This document shows positions 1 through 8,550 of a stretch of DNA of 53,347 nt, piece after piece. The stretch's first letter is position 1, and each line of letters begins with the position of its first letter. Source of the stretch: Embleya scabrispora DSM 41855 (GTDB taxonomy: Bacteria; Actinomycetota; Actinomycetes; Streptomycetales; Streptomycetaceae). The notes beneath the pieces were generated by a model. The model saw nothing but the letters and a program-made list of their open reading frames with translations. It did no database searches and was not told the DNA's origin. Both the position numbers and the translations under genes were made by a program. The DNA lies in contig NZ_KB889703.1 in NCBI RefSeq assembly GCF_000372745.1, positions 1 through 53,347 on the forward strand, read 5' to 3'.

Positions 1-145
1 GCCTCGGAGCCGGCGGCCGACACCTCACGCAGCGACAGTCCACCGCGCTTTCAACCAACGAGGTGGCGGGCACGTTACGACGCCGGCGACACACCACCGT
101 CCGCAGGCTCGCCACGCGGGTGACCGTCGGTGCCCACGACACGCC

Positions 146-163
146 TGCTAGCATTTGCTAGCA
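146..163 (+). promoter_or_regulatory. Double palindromic operator of the toxin-antitoxin pair
   Basis: Two perfect 8-bp palindromes, TGCTAGCA, lie at 146-153 and 156-163, one helical turn apart. They end 7 bases before the antitoxin start codon. Such paired half-sites are typical operators for ribbon-helix-helix antitoxins that repress their own operon. TAGCAT within the repeats also resembles an actinobacterial -10 box, and no Shine-Dalgarno sequence is visible, so the transcript may be leaderless. The palindromes are seen directly; the regulatory role is inferred. Confidence 0.6.
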
Positions 164-170
164 TCGACTT

Positions 171-389
171 ATGGCGAAAACACAACTCAACGTGCGCCTG
201 GACGAGGACGCGGCCGACGCCGCCCGCCAGGCCGCCGAGACCAGGCACATGACCCTGCAGCAATACATCGAACACCTCGTGCGCAGCGACACCGATCCGC
301 TGCGGGCGGCGTTCGTGGCGTCCGCGCGCGATGTGATCACGGAGTACGGCGATCTCATCGAGGAGCGCGCGCGTGCACCTCGCGGTTGA
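171..389 (+). CDS. Ribbon-helix-helix-type antitoxin
   Basis: A 72-residue acidic protein beginning MAKTQLNVRLDEDAADAARQ, the pattern of a ribbon-helix-helix DNA-binding strand and helix (residues 3-45). It would neutralise the toxin encoded next and repress the operon through the double palindrome just upstream. The toxin reading frame starts 17 bases before this gene ends, so the two are probably translationally coupled. The ATG at 171 is the only sensible start, although no ribosome-binding site precedes it. Such short antitoxins vary greatly in sequence, so the assignment rests on the N-terminal pattern, length and gene order. Confidence 0.7.
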   Translation: MAKTQLNVRLDEDAADAARQAAETRHMTLQQYIEHLVRSDTDPLRAAFVASARDVITEYGDLIEERARAPRG

Positions 390-744
390 CCTGACCTGGA
401 TCCTGGAGATCGCGCGCCTCGCAGGCGAACAGGATCCTTCCCCCGACGACTTCGGGGTGCCCCTGGCCGCGGTCGAGCGCCACAAGGCCGTCCTGTTCGA
501 TCGTGACGTCTACGACGGCGTCCACGCGCGCGCCGCCGCCCTCGCGCACACCCTGGGCCGCCTGAACTGGCTCGAGCGCTCGAACATGACGGTCGCCGTC
601 GCGGTCGCCGTCGCCTACCTCCAGGCATCCGGCAGGTCGGTCAAACCCGGGCCCGAGGAGATCACCCGGCTCGTCGACGAGCTGCGCCGCGAAGACTGCA
701 GCGCCCACTCCGTCACCGCCCTCCTGCGCTCCTGGCCCGCCTGA
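373..744 (+). CDS. Fic/Doc-type toxin, degenerate active-site motif
   Basis: A 123-residue protein resembling the short actinobacterial proteins annotated as the toxin of a Fic-family toxin-antitoxin system. The helix after the active-site loop is recognisable around residues 75-95 (LERSNMTVAVAVAVAYLQAS). Canonical Doc/Fic proteins carry HxFx(D/G)xN(K/R)R there; here the His and the terminal basic residue are absent and only the Asn-containing turn (ERSN) remains. It may therefore work by different chemistry or be inactive. It overlaps the antitoxin gene by 17 bases. The family call comes from length, context and the conserved C-terminal pattern. Confidence 0.65.
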   Translation: MHLAVDLTWILEIARLAGEQDPSPDDFGVPLAAVERHKAVLFDRDVYDGVHARAAALAHTLGRLNWLERSNMTVAVAVAVAYLQASGRSVKPGPEEITRLVDELRREDCSAHSVTALLRSWPA

Positions 745-825
745 CCACCCCGACCCCCGGTCGGCGGACGGGGAGGCCCGGACCCACCCGATACTCGCGA
801 ATCCCCTCGCTCTGGGAGACGAAAG

Positions 826-1972
826 ATGCGGAATCCCCCACCCACGTCGATCCCCCGGCGAGCGCGCCACACAGCTCCGGCGCTGCGGCCTCACCAACGC
901 GACGCCCTCGAGGCGATCGTCCGCGAACTGGAGAACCCCGACCCTCAAGCGGTCGCAAGCGCCCCGTACAGCGGACGCCGGGCCACCCGCGGTGATGGCC
1001 TGCGGCACCGGCAAGACCTGGGTCGCCGCCGGAGCGGCGGCCACCCTCGCCGCCCACGAGCGCGTCCTGGTCCTGGTGCCCACCCTCGACCTCCTCGTCC
1101 AGACCGTCCGGGCCTGGCACAGGGCCGGACGCGTCGGCGGCAACCAGCTCGCGGTCTGCTCCCTGGCCGGTGACCGGGCACTGGGCGACGCCGGGGTACA
1201 GGCGACCATGAGCGCGCCGTAACTCGCCCTGTGGGCCAACCGGGACGGGCCGCTGATCGTGTACGCCACGTATCAGTCGCTGGGGACGATCCTGGACGCC
1301 CACGCGGGTGTGTACGGGCTGCGATTGGCACCGTGGCGGCTGGTCTGCATCGACGAGGCACACCGAACGAGCGGTTGGCTGGGGAAGGAGTGGGGGCCGT
1401 CCACGACGACGAGCGGCTCCCGGCCGGGGGGCGGCTGTACCTGACCGCGACCCCGCGCGTGTGGGAACCGCCCGGCAACAGCACGTACGGCGAGGGCACC
1501 GGCGAAGGCGAGGCCGAGCGGCCGTCGGTCCTCGCCGGCGACGCGGCGTGGGAGGACCCGGGGGCGGCGGGCCCGGCGGGTGGGATCGAGGAGCCCACCG
1601 ACGGCGGGGACGGCCAGGGAGACGAGGACGAGGGTGACGCCCGGCCGCCTCGTGTGCGCGGTGGACGCCCGGTCCATTCGTCGCTGCCGCCTCACGCGGT
1701 GGCGTCGATGGAGGACGAACGGATCTTCGGCCCCACCGTCCATCGGCTGGAACTCGCGGCAGGGGTGCGTCTTGGCCTGCTCGCGAGACCGCGGATCGTC
1801 GTGGTCGACGTGGCCTACCCCACCGTCCAGGGTTTGGCCACGGCCGGCGGTGTCGATCTCAACCGGGGGCCGGGCCGGCGCGGCCTGGAGGAGGTCGAGG
1901 AGTACCGGGCCGCACGCCTGGCCGCCCTGCAAGCCGCCGTCCTTCGCGTCGCAGCCAACCAGGGGCTGACAG
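826..1972 (+). pseudogene. DEAD/DEAH-box helicase relic, several frame breaks
   Basis: Pieces of one superfamily 2 helicase lie in order but in different frames. The N-terminal LRPHQRDALEAIVRELE is in the frame of 826. Walker A (MACGTGKT, near 998) follows in another frame, with an in-frame TAA at 1220-1222. The DEAH box (CIDEAH, near 1350) comes after that stop, and motif III (TATPR, near 1448) returns to the first frame. Similarity to helicases of the Streptomyces helicase-associated-domain type continues through ERIFGPTV to RLAALQAAVLRVAA, then stops near 1972. At least two frameshifts, one nonsense codon and a missing C-terminus make it a clear pseudogene. Confidence 0.85.
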
Positions 1973-2356
1973 GCGACGGGACACGTCGGGGACGGGGCGC
2001 GTCGTCCGGGCCCCGACAAACGTCCGCGTTCGGATGGTCATGGAGGGCAGACGCAGCATCACACCGGTCGGAATTCCGTCCGGACTGGATTCAGGCCCGC
2101 CCGCCTGGTCCAGGTCCTCGAAACCGAGAACCACCTGCTGCGACGCACCACCCCCGACACCGGTCCCCTGCGTCTCGCCCGCGCGAGCGAACGCGGGAGG
2201 CGCCCGTCGACCACCGCGTGAACGCGCGTTCGCCCGAGGCGCGGACGTCGACCACCGAGCGCATCCGGCCCTGGCGCCTGCGGTCACAACACGCCGAGAA
2301 CGTGCATTTCAGGCCACAGGGCGGGGCACCTCAAGGAGGGCTTCGTCGCAGAGCCG
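1973..2356. other. Stretch without a recognised gene
   Basis: About 380 bases between the helicase relic and the end of the first HEAT-like gene. Open frames here have poor actinobacterial coding character and no recognised motif. It is probably decayed sequence. Confidence 0.5.
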
Positions 2357-3454
2357 TCAAAAGGGCGGGTCGTCGGCGCATCCCTCGGCCTCTGCCCAAG
2401 GGTCGTCGGCGCTCGCCGGGCGTCGGCACGAGTCGGGGTCGAACATCCGCGCCAGGGTGCGGTCCAGTCCGTCGCCGTCGTGGTCGACCTGCCGCATCCA
2501 CGGCACCGAGCCCATCGCGCGGCCGAGTTCGACCGTGACGCACTCGTCGAGAACCGCGCGCACCGCGTCGGGCACGGGATCGTCGACCAGACACAGCCAC
2601 CCCAAGGCGGCGCACACACGATCCTCGGCGCGGCGGGCGGGATCGGACCAAAGGGCGTGGGTGAAGGCGGCGGCGTCCTCGTGCCGGTGTTCCCGGGCCA
2701 GTTGCGCGATCGCCAGGAGCAGGCTCGCGCGGACACGCCCGTGGTCCTCGGCCAGGAAGCGGTCGTGCAGCGCGGTGGAGATCTCGCCCGCCCGGCTTGT
2801 CAACGCCGCCAGGACATACGCGGCCGCCTCCCGGATCTCGGGGTCCGGGTCGTCCAGGAGCGCGATCGGGATGTGCGCGTCCGCGGCGATCGCGTCCCGC
2901 GCCGCCTCGACCGTCCAGTTCTGGAAGTAGCCGCCCATGTCGAAGTGCCAGGGATCGTCCTCGAGGGAATCGGCGACCTTGAGCAGATCGGCGCGGGAGC
3001 CGTCCTCCCAACAGTTGCGGCGCGCCACGGTCGCGACCAGGGTGAGTGCGTCCGCGCGAGGGTGTGTGGAGGGGTCGGCGGCGATGCGCAGCAGGAACGG
3101 GACCGCGAGCGGCGCGACCGAACAGCGCGTGCCCTGATGGCAGATCGAGCTCCACAACGCCCCGAGCGCCCCTTGTGCCGCCGCCGGGTCGGCGGACCGC
3201 GTCCTGTTCAGATAGTCCGGGACGTTCACGCCCGAGCCGTGGGTGTGGGCGAACCGGTTCCACGGCACCTGGTCGTAGACGAAGCCGTCCCGCACCTCGA
3301 CCGGCATCCGGGCCACCACCACCCGCACGTCCCGATCGGTCCCCTCCCACCGCTCCGACCAGTGCTCATGCACTCGCTCCGCAGCGCTCCACGCCTGACG
3401 CAACGACTCGCTCCACGCCTCGTACAGCGCCTTCGCGTCGACACTGTCGTCCAT
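2357..3454 (-). CDS. HEAT-repeat-like protein, paralogue 1
   Basis: A protein of about 365 residues built mainly of helix-rich repeats like those of HEAT/PBS-lyase scaffolds. The second half contains units such as DAIAADAHIPIALLDDPDPE and LLLAIAQLAREHRHEDAAAF, and it ends in DDPPF. The ATG at 3454 was chosen because the frame upstream is low-complexity and conservation with the neighbouring paralogue starts only after it; a GTG at 3607 in the same frame is the alternative. It is closely related along its length to the gene at 3964-5007, so the two arose by tandem duplication. HEAT proteins usually mediate protein-protein contact; no specific role can be given. Confidence 0.75.
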   Translation of the reverse strand: MDDSVDAKALYEAWSESLRQAWSAAERVHEHWSERWEGTDRDVRVVVARMPVEVRDGFVYDQVPWNRFAHTHGSGVNVPDYLNRTRSADPAAAQGALGALWSSICHQGTRCSVAPLAVPFLLRIAADPSTHPRADALTLVATVARRNCWEDGSRADLLKVADSLEDDPWHFDMGGYFQNWTVEAARDAIAADAHIPIALLDDPDPEIREAAAYVLAALTSRAGEISTALHDRFLAEDHGRVRASLLLAIAQLAREHRHEDAAAFTHALWSDPARRAEDRVCAALGWLCLVDDPVPDAVRAVLDECVTVELGRAMGSVPWMRQVDHDGDGLDRTLARMFDPDSCRRPASADDPWAEAEGCADDPPF

Positions 3455-3603
3455 CCTCGCCCGACCCCCGAATCCCCCGCCCGGCGCGACCGCGACCCTC
3501 GACGCGCCGTCACACGCCCCCCGACCCTCCCCGGGCCGGCGGACGCGCAGCGTACCCGGCGCCACCGACACGGACGTGCCGGCTTGTGTAGGCCCTGAGT
3601 TGG

Positions 3604-3748
3604 TCACTGAACGCTGACGCAGTCTTCGAAGAAGGGCGCGAAGGTGTCGAGGGCGTTCTTCCAGTGTGGCGCGACCGGGTTCGGATCGCGTACGCGTGGT
3701 TCGATCTGCTCACGAACCGCGAGGTGGAGGACCTTGAGCGCGGTCCTG
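3604..3748 (-). mobile_element. C-terminal relic of an IS256-like transposase
   Basis: On the minus strand a short frame reads ...TALKVLHLAVREQIEP... then WKNALDTFAPFFED and stops at 3604-3606. This is like the end of IS256/MULE-type transposases (a LKxLYLAxR helix followed by W..AL..FA..FE). Nothing of the catalytic region remains. It lies between the two HEAT paralogues, so the duplicated pair has been invaded and the element later decayed. The family call rests on only about 45 residues. Confidence 0.5.
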
Positions 3749-3963
3749 TTTGGTCGGAGGTCGCCTTCCGCCGTCGCGGGCCTCGGGCAATATCGAAACC
3801 CCAGGGCCGACCGGGTGGTCGGGCGCTGCTATCGCTGCCCGGACTGCGGCGGCCGGCACCCGACGAGTCGGGTGTAGCGGATCCACGCCCCGACTCGCCG
3901 GCCCGCCACCGATGCGTGACGTCCCGTCGGGGTCGGCGGTGGAGCCCGCTCGCCGATGAGCTG

Positions 3964-5007
3964 TCAGAAGGGCGGGGCGTCGACGGACCACCCGGTCTCT
4001 CCCCAGGAGTCGGGGAAGGCGGTGCGGCGTCGGACGGGGCCGAGCATGTGCTCGAGGGTGCGCGTCAGTCCGGCGCCGCTGTAGTGGTCGACCTGCCCTA
4101 TCCAGGGCACCTCGGCCATCAGGCGGCCGAGTTCGGGCGTGACGAGATCGGCCAGGACGGCACGCAGCTCGGCGGGCGGCGGATCGTCGACCAGGCACAG
4201 CCACCCCAGCGCCGCGGCGACGCGGACCTCGGCGGGGCGTTCGGGGTCCGTCCAGCACGCGTGGGTGAAACCGGCCGCGTCCTCGTGACGGTGCTCCCGC
4301 GCCAACTGCGCGATCGCCAGGACCAGACCCGCCCTCAGACGAGGGACCTTCTCGACGCGCAGGCGCTCGTGCAGGGCGGCGGAGAACTCCCCGGCGCGGC
4401 CCGACGAGGCCGCCGACACGCATGCCGCCTCCTCCCGCACCTGCGGATCCGGGTCGTCCAGGAGGGCGATCGGGATGTGCGCGTCGGCCGCGATCGCGTC
4501 GCGCCCGGCCCGCACCGACCAGTTCTGCAGGTAGCCGCCGCCGTCGAAGTGCAGTTCGTCGTCGGGGTCGGCGACCCGCAACAGACGCTCGCGGGACCCG
4601 TCGCCCCAGTGGTTGCGACACGCCACCGCGGCGACCAGGCCCAGCGCGTTCGCCCGTTCGTGCCCGAGACGGTTCGCGGCGATCCGCAACAGGAACGGCA
4701 CCGCGAGCGGCGCCACCGAACCCGTCGTGCCCTGATGACACACCGAACCCCACAACACCGAGCACGCGCGCATCGCCCCGGTCGCGTCCGCGGAACGCAT
4801 CAGCTCCAGGTGGCCGGGCACGTCCTCGCCCGAGCCGTACGCGTGGGAGAACCGACCCCAGGGCACCTCCCCGAGGAGGAACCCGTCCCGAACCGCCCTC
4901 GGCAGGCCAGCGACCACGACCCGCACGTCCAGCGCGGTCCCCTCGTACACCTCGAACCCGTCCACACACGCCCGCCGGTAATCGAACACGAGTTCCTCGG
5001 ACGTCAC
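3964..5007 (-). CDS. HEAT-repeat-like protein, paralogue 2
   Basis: A 347-residue protein with the same layout as its neighbour at 2357-3454. Shared blocks include VAPLAVPFLLRIAA, DAIAADAHIPIALLDDPDPQ and LAIAQLAREHRHEDAA, and it ends DAPPF. The GTG at 5007 follows a good ribosome-binding sequence (GGGAGG, five bases upstream). The repeats predict an alpha-solenoid scaffold in the cytoplasm, with no signal peptide or membrane segment. Neither flanking genes nor motifs point to a pathway. The paralogues differ mainly near the N-terminus and in the last 40 residues, suggesting different partners. Confidence 0.75.
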   Translation of the reverse strand: MTSEELVFDYRRACVDGFEVYEGTALDVRVVVAGLPRAVRDGFLLGEVPWGRFSHAYGSGEDVPGHLELMRSADATGAMRACSVLWGSVCHQGTTGSVAPLAVPFLLRIAANRLGHERANALGLVAAVACRNHWGDGSRERLLRVADPDDELHFDGGGYLQNWSVRAGRDAIAADAHIPIALLDDPDPQVREEAACVSAASSGRAGEFSAALHERLRVEKVPRLRAGLVLAIAQLAREHRHEDAAGFTHACWTDPERPAEVRVAAALGWLCLVDDPPPAELRAVLADLVTPELGRLMAEVPWIGQVDHYSGAGLTRTLEHMLGPVRRRTAFPDSWGETGWSVDAPPF

Positions 5008-5357
5008 GATCGCCTCCCACGGATGTCACCGGCCGAAGCACTCTTGCGTACCACCGGACACCGACACCACCTCACGGAAACGCGATCCGCACACCGGGGG
5101 CAGGACACCACCACGGCACAGTCGCCCGAGCCCGCTCGACAGGACCGACCGCCGCCCCGCAGCCGTCCTCGCGCCGGGCCGACCCGGACCGGTCGTCCCG
5201 CGTCGGCGGTGTACACCCGCGACCGGCGGAGGCGACCGGACCTGCCCTTCCCGGTGAAATCCTCCGATCCGTGAGGCACGCCGACCGTGCGTCGCGCCGG
5301 CCGGGAACCGGAACCCGCCCGGGTGAGGCTCCCGGGGGGCACCGATACGCTGGGGCG

Positions 5358-5792
5358 ATGACCGGGTTCGACGACACCGACCGACGGCAACTCGCCCTGT
5401 TGTTGCACGAGTACGCCGAGCACGTCCTGGACGAGTCGGCCCTGCTGCGGGTGCGGACGAAGTACGGGGACGTGTACCTCGAGATGTTCCGTACGTTCCC
5501 CCCGGGCACCACCGACGGCTACTTCCACTCGATCGACCGTCTGCTGCCGCCGCTCGGCGCGCGGGAGAACCGATTCACCCCCGATCACGAGATCCGACTC
5601 GCCGTCCTGGTCCACGCGTACGCCGAACACGAACTCGACCAGTGGACCGCGCTGGAGACACGTACCACCCGCGGGCCGGTCCACATCGGGATCACCAACT
5701 CGACTCCCCCCAGCGGGACCCACGACGACGCCCGATCGCTCGATCACCTCCTCCCCGCACCGGGCATCGACGACCGAATCGACACCCGCTGA
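5358..5792 (+). CDS. Hypothetical protein made of two tandem repeats
   Basis: A 144-residue protein of unknown function. Its two halves are visibly homologous: residues about 10-62 (LALLLHEYAEHVLDES...SIDRLLPPLG) and 76-134 (LAVLVHAYAEHELDQW...SLDHLLPAPG). Each half carries an HxYAEHxLD motif and ends in a (S/D)xDxLLP motif, which suggests a duplicated helix-plus-strand unit, perhaps forming an internal pseudo-dimer. The ATG at 5358 is the first Met before the first repeat. No signal peptide or membrane segment is seen. It stands alone on the plus strand between minus-strand genes. Confidence 0.6.
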   Translation: MTGFDDTDRRQLALLLHEYAEHVLDESALLRVRTKYGDVYLEMFRTFPPGTTDGYFHSIDRLLPPLGARENRFTPDHEIRLAVLVHAYAEHELDQWTALETRTTRGPVHIGITNSTPPSGTHDDARSLDHLLPAPGIDDRIDTR

Positions 5793-6068
5793 ACCCGCGG
5801 GAACGAGGCGGATCCCGTGGGCCCGCACGCGGGTTGCGGACGCGGGAGGGGGCGGGGCGGACGGCCGGTCCTCGGGTCGCGGCCGCGTCCGTGGCGGCTG
5901 ATCGACGCCGCCGGCGCCCGCGACGCTCCCCCGACGCGCGGAGGCTCTTCGACGAACGGCTCGACGCTCTCGCGGATTGCGTGCGCTCCTCTCCCGCCAC
6001 GCAAGGCCGCCATTCTCCGGCGGCGACGCTCCCGCGAGGTACGGAGCCCGGTCGTCGCGCGCTCCGGC

Positions 6069-6206
6069 GGCCGGTATAAAAGCCCGGTGTGCGCGAGCGG
6101 CGACTTCCGCGAGGTCACGCCGGCCGGCGAGCCGATACGCGAGGTCGACCACGTCCGGGATCTCGCCGGAGGCGGCCGGAACCACCCGGAGAACGTGATC
6201 GCCGCC
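6069..6206 (+). pseudogene. HNH endonuclease C-terminal relic
   Basis: A short plus-strand frame reads EVDHVRDLAGGGRNHPENVI, the core of an HNH nuclease (x-V-D-H-x-x-x-L-x-x-G-G-x-x-x-P-x-N-x-x). The second zinc-binding cysteines and the final H/N are missing, because the frame runs into the 3' end of the DUF2716 gene on the other strand. No start codon or N-terminal domain is visible. It is a remnant. Confidence 0.55.
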
Positions 6207-6216
6207 GCGGGGCGGG

Positions 6217-6753
6217 TCAGTCGGCGGGTGCCCCGTCCCGGCGCTGGGGTCGTCCCAGTAGGCGTTGCATGTCCTGTTCGATCGCGTCCAGGAGTTCCGC
6301 GCCGAATACGCAAAGGGTGTGTTCCCAGGGGTGCCCGAAGGTGCCGAATCGCAGGTCCTCCGCGAGGAAGACGTGGTAGTCCCCGTCCGGGTAAGGGCCG
6401 AACGGCCAGCCCTCGCGCGAGCGCCCCTCGAGCACGCGCGGCAGGAACATGTCGGTCTCCGGGATATCGGGGCGCAGCCGGTAGCACGTGTGTTGCCAGT
6501 CCAGGATCCACAGCGACTCCCCCGGCGCGCAGCAGGCGGCGAGCCCGTCCTGGACGACGTCGACCAGGCGGTCGAGGTTGCGGTCGCCGGGGTCGTCGCG
6601 CAACGCGTCCAGGCTCCACGTGATCGACGGCGAAGGCTCCGTGATCCCCGGAAACTCGCACACACCGGCCCTGAACGCGAACCGGGCGTCGAAACGGTCC
6701 CAGACATCGGTGTATTCGGGACGGGACAGGTGGCGCAGGCGTTCGACGGTCAC
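6217..6753 (-). CDS. DUF2716 domain protein
   Basis: A 178-residue cytoplasmic protein that fits DUF2716, a family frequent in Streptomyces. Diagnostic blocks are LWILDWQHTCYRLRPDI (residues about 80-97), PDGDYHVFLAEDLRFGTFG and HPWEHTLCVFGAELLDAI towards the end. No enzymatic function is established for the family as far as I know. The start is the ATG at 6753. The downstream end abuts the HNH relic on the opposite strand. Confidence 0.8.
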   Translation of the reverse strand: MTVERLRHLSRPEYTDVWDRFDARFAFRAGVCEFPGITEPSPSITWSLDALRDDPGDRNLDRLVDVVQDGLAACCAPGESLWILDWQHTCYRLRPDIPETDMFLPRVLEGRSREGWPFGPYPDGDYHVFLAEDLRFGTFGHPWEHTLCVFGAELLDAIEQDMQRLLGRPQRRDGAPAD

Positions 6754-6762
6754 CGGGCGAAC

Positions 6763-7464
6763 CTATCGTCGCGTGGCCCGTCCGCCGGTGGTGCCGGCGC
6801 CTCGACCGGTCACCCGCCCTCGCAACCGAGGTCGTGAGGACGGTCGTCGGGCGCGCGGCGTGGCGGGCGTACACGGTCGCGCCGTCGTCGACCACGAGGA
6901 AGTCGCCCCGGGGACCGACGGGTTCGGGTTCGGCGGTCGCCGGCGCCGCCGGTGCGTCGTGCCGGCAGCGCTCTCGTCCTGTGGGCTCCCTCCTGCATGA
7001 CGGGCGGTACTACGACCCATACCGCCTGTCACGCTCGCTGCTTGACATCTTCTCCATTGGGAATCCCGGTCCTCCCGGATCGGCCGCTCGTACACGCCGG
7101 TCGGGCGCTCCGACGTGATCGTGACGTGCGTGTCCGACACCGGGCCGCGCTCGTCCGGCCACGTCGTCGTGCCGTGCCCGGCGTGGGAGATCACCCAGTC
7201 GGTATCGGCGACCGCCGCGTACTCCCCGGTCCCGGGCGATCCCTCGGGGACGGCGACCGTGAGCGGCGCGTCGTCGGGCAGGCCCGCCAAAGCCTCGCGG
7301 AGCCGGCCCACCGTCCACGCGTCCGCGACGTGATGGACACGCTCGTACGCGGTCGTCGGGCCCGCCTCTCGTTCGAGTGCGACGGCTTCCGGGGGCGTGA
7401 CGGTCGGGTCCGTCGTCACCGGGCTCGACGTGCGATCACCGGAGGCCGGTCCCTCCACGGCCAT
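6763..7464 (-). CDS. DUF6225-like protein, C-terminal half possibly out of frame
   Basis: Residues about 40-125 (WTVGRLREALAGLPDDAPLT through DWVISHAGHG to SDTHVTITSERP) match the DUF6225 pattern, an 80-90-residue domain common in Streptomyces. After about residue 135 the composition turns Arg/Pro/Thr-rich and looks non-coding. Another minus-strand frame over 6770-6960 (GDFLVVDDGATVYARHAARP) looks more protein-like. The last third is therefore probably a frame slip or run-on, and the true product may be shorter. The ATG at 7464 is the farthest start; GTG codons nearer the domain are possible. Confidence 0.55.
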   Translation of the reverse strand: MAVEGPASGDRTSSPVTTDPTVTPPEAVALEREAGPTTAYERVHHVADAWTVGRLREALAGLPDDAPLTVAVPEGSPGTGEYAAVADTDWVISHAGHGTTTWPDERGPVSDTHVTITSERPTGVYERPIREDRDSQWRRCQAASVTGGMGRSTARHAGGSPQDESAAGTTHRRRRRPPNPNPSVPGATSSWSTTARPCTPATPRARRPSSRPRLRGRVTGRGAGTTGGRATRR

Positions 7465-7515
7465 CGGGGGGACGCCGGAGCAGGCTCCCGGTCGGAGGCT
7501 GTCGTGTGTCGGGTG

Positions 7516-8529
7516 TCAGTGTGGCGTGGTCGGTTCGGGGTGCAAGCGGATGCCGAAGGTGGTCTCAACGTCGGTCACCAGGCCGACCAGTGTGTCGGCG
7601 AATGCGGTCGCTGTGGCGTTCTCTCGGGCGACGATGGTCAATGCCCGGAGGGTCGAGCACCAGATGCCGGGGCCCAGGGGCGAGTCGGGTTGGTGTCCGA
7701 GTTGTTGGATCAGCCAGCCCGCGCTTGCGCGTTGGGTTCCGTCCGGGGTGCGGTGGACGGGTCCTCCCGCAGCGCGTAGGGCTGTGGCTTGGTGGGCGGT
7801 GACGGGCGGGTTGAGGAAGACGGAGCCGACCTGGCGGGCGTCGGGGCCGTGGGTGGGCAGCAGGAGTCCACGCGCCCTGCGGTCGGCCGCTACGCCGGCG
7901 GCGGCTTCGGCCAATGGTGGGGTCGCCCCGAGGGGGACGTCGAGGGATTGCGCCAGGTGCCGGTAGGTGATCGGTGCGGCGTGGGCGCGTGGCGTCAGGC
8001 GCAGGGTGACGTCGAGGATGGTGAAGCGGCGGGGTTCGGTCTTGAAACGGCTGGTGCGGTAGCCGAATCGGCATTGTTCGCGGGTCAGGCGCACGGTGCG
8101 GCCGGTGTGGTGGTCGTGGGTGGTGAGGGTGGTGAGGGTGTCGGCGATCTCCTGTCCGTAGGCGCCGGCGTTCTGTACGGGTGCGGCGCCTGCGGTGCCG
8201 GGGATGCCGGTCAGGTACTCGATTCCGGAGAGGCCGTGGGCGACGGTGTGCGCGACGAGGTTGGCGAGGGGTTCACCGGCGCGGGCGGTCACCTCGACGG
8301 TGCCGTGTGGGCCGTGGGTGGTGGTGATGCCGCGGGTGGCCATGATCACCACGACGCCGCGGTGTCCGGCGTCGGGCGCCAGGACGTTGCTGCCGGTGCC
8401 CAACACCCACGGACGGCATGGCAGTCGCGCGACGAGGTCGGGCCAGGTAAGTGGGTCGGTGTGGGTGTGGAGTCGGTCGGCGGGGCCGCCGAGGCGCAGG
8501 GTGGTGTGATCGGCGAGAAGGTCACCCAT
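7516..8529 (-). CDS. murB: UDP-N-acetylmuramate dehydrogenase (MurB) paralogue
   Basis: A 337-residue FAD-dependent enablement of peptidoglycan precursor synthesis: MurB reduces UDP-GlcNAc-enolpyruvate to UDP-MurNAc with NADPH. The FAD-binding blocks GTGSNVLAPDAGHRGVVV and GIPGTAGAAPVQNAGAYG are present, followed by CRFGYRTSRFK and, in the substrate domain, GSVFLNPP with the catalytic Ser region. Length fits type I MurB. The ATG at 8529 follows a GGAGG. It lies 21 bases after a truncated beta-lactamase-type gene on the same strand. Actinomycetes normally carry a housekeeping murB elsewhere; this accessory-region copy may be a second one, possibly linked to tolerance of a wall-active compound (inference). 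Confidence 0.9.
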   Translation of the reverse strand: MGDLLADHTTLRLGGPADRLHTHTDPLTWPDLVARLPCRPWVLGTGSNVLAPDAGHRGVVVIMATRGITTTHGPHGTVEVTARAGEPLANLVAHTVAHGLSGIEYLTGIPGTAGAAPVQNAGAYGQEIADTLTTLTTHDHHTGRTVRLTREQCRFGYRTSRFKTEPRRFTILDVTLRLTPRAHAAPITYRHLAQSLDVPLGATPPLAEAAAGVAADRRARGLLLPTHGPDARQVGSVFLNPPVTAHQATALRAAGGPVHRTPDGTQRASAGWLIQQLGHQPDSPLGPGIWCSTLRALTIVARENATATAFADTLVGLVTDVETTFGIRLHPEPTTPH

Positions 8530-8550
8530 GGTGAGCCTCCGAGGTGGGGG

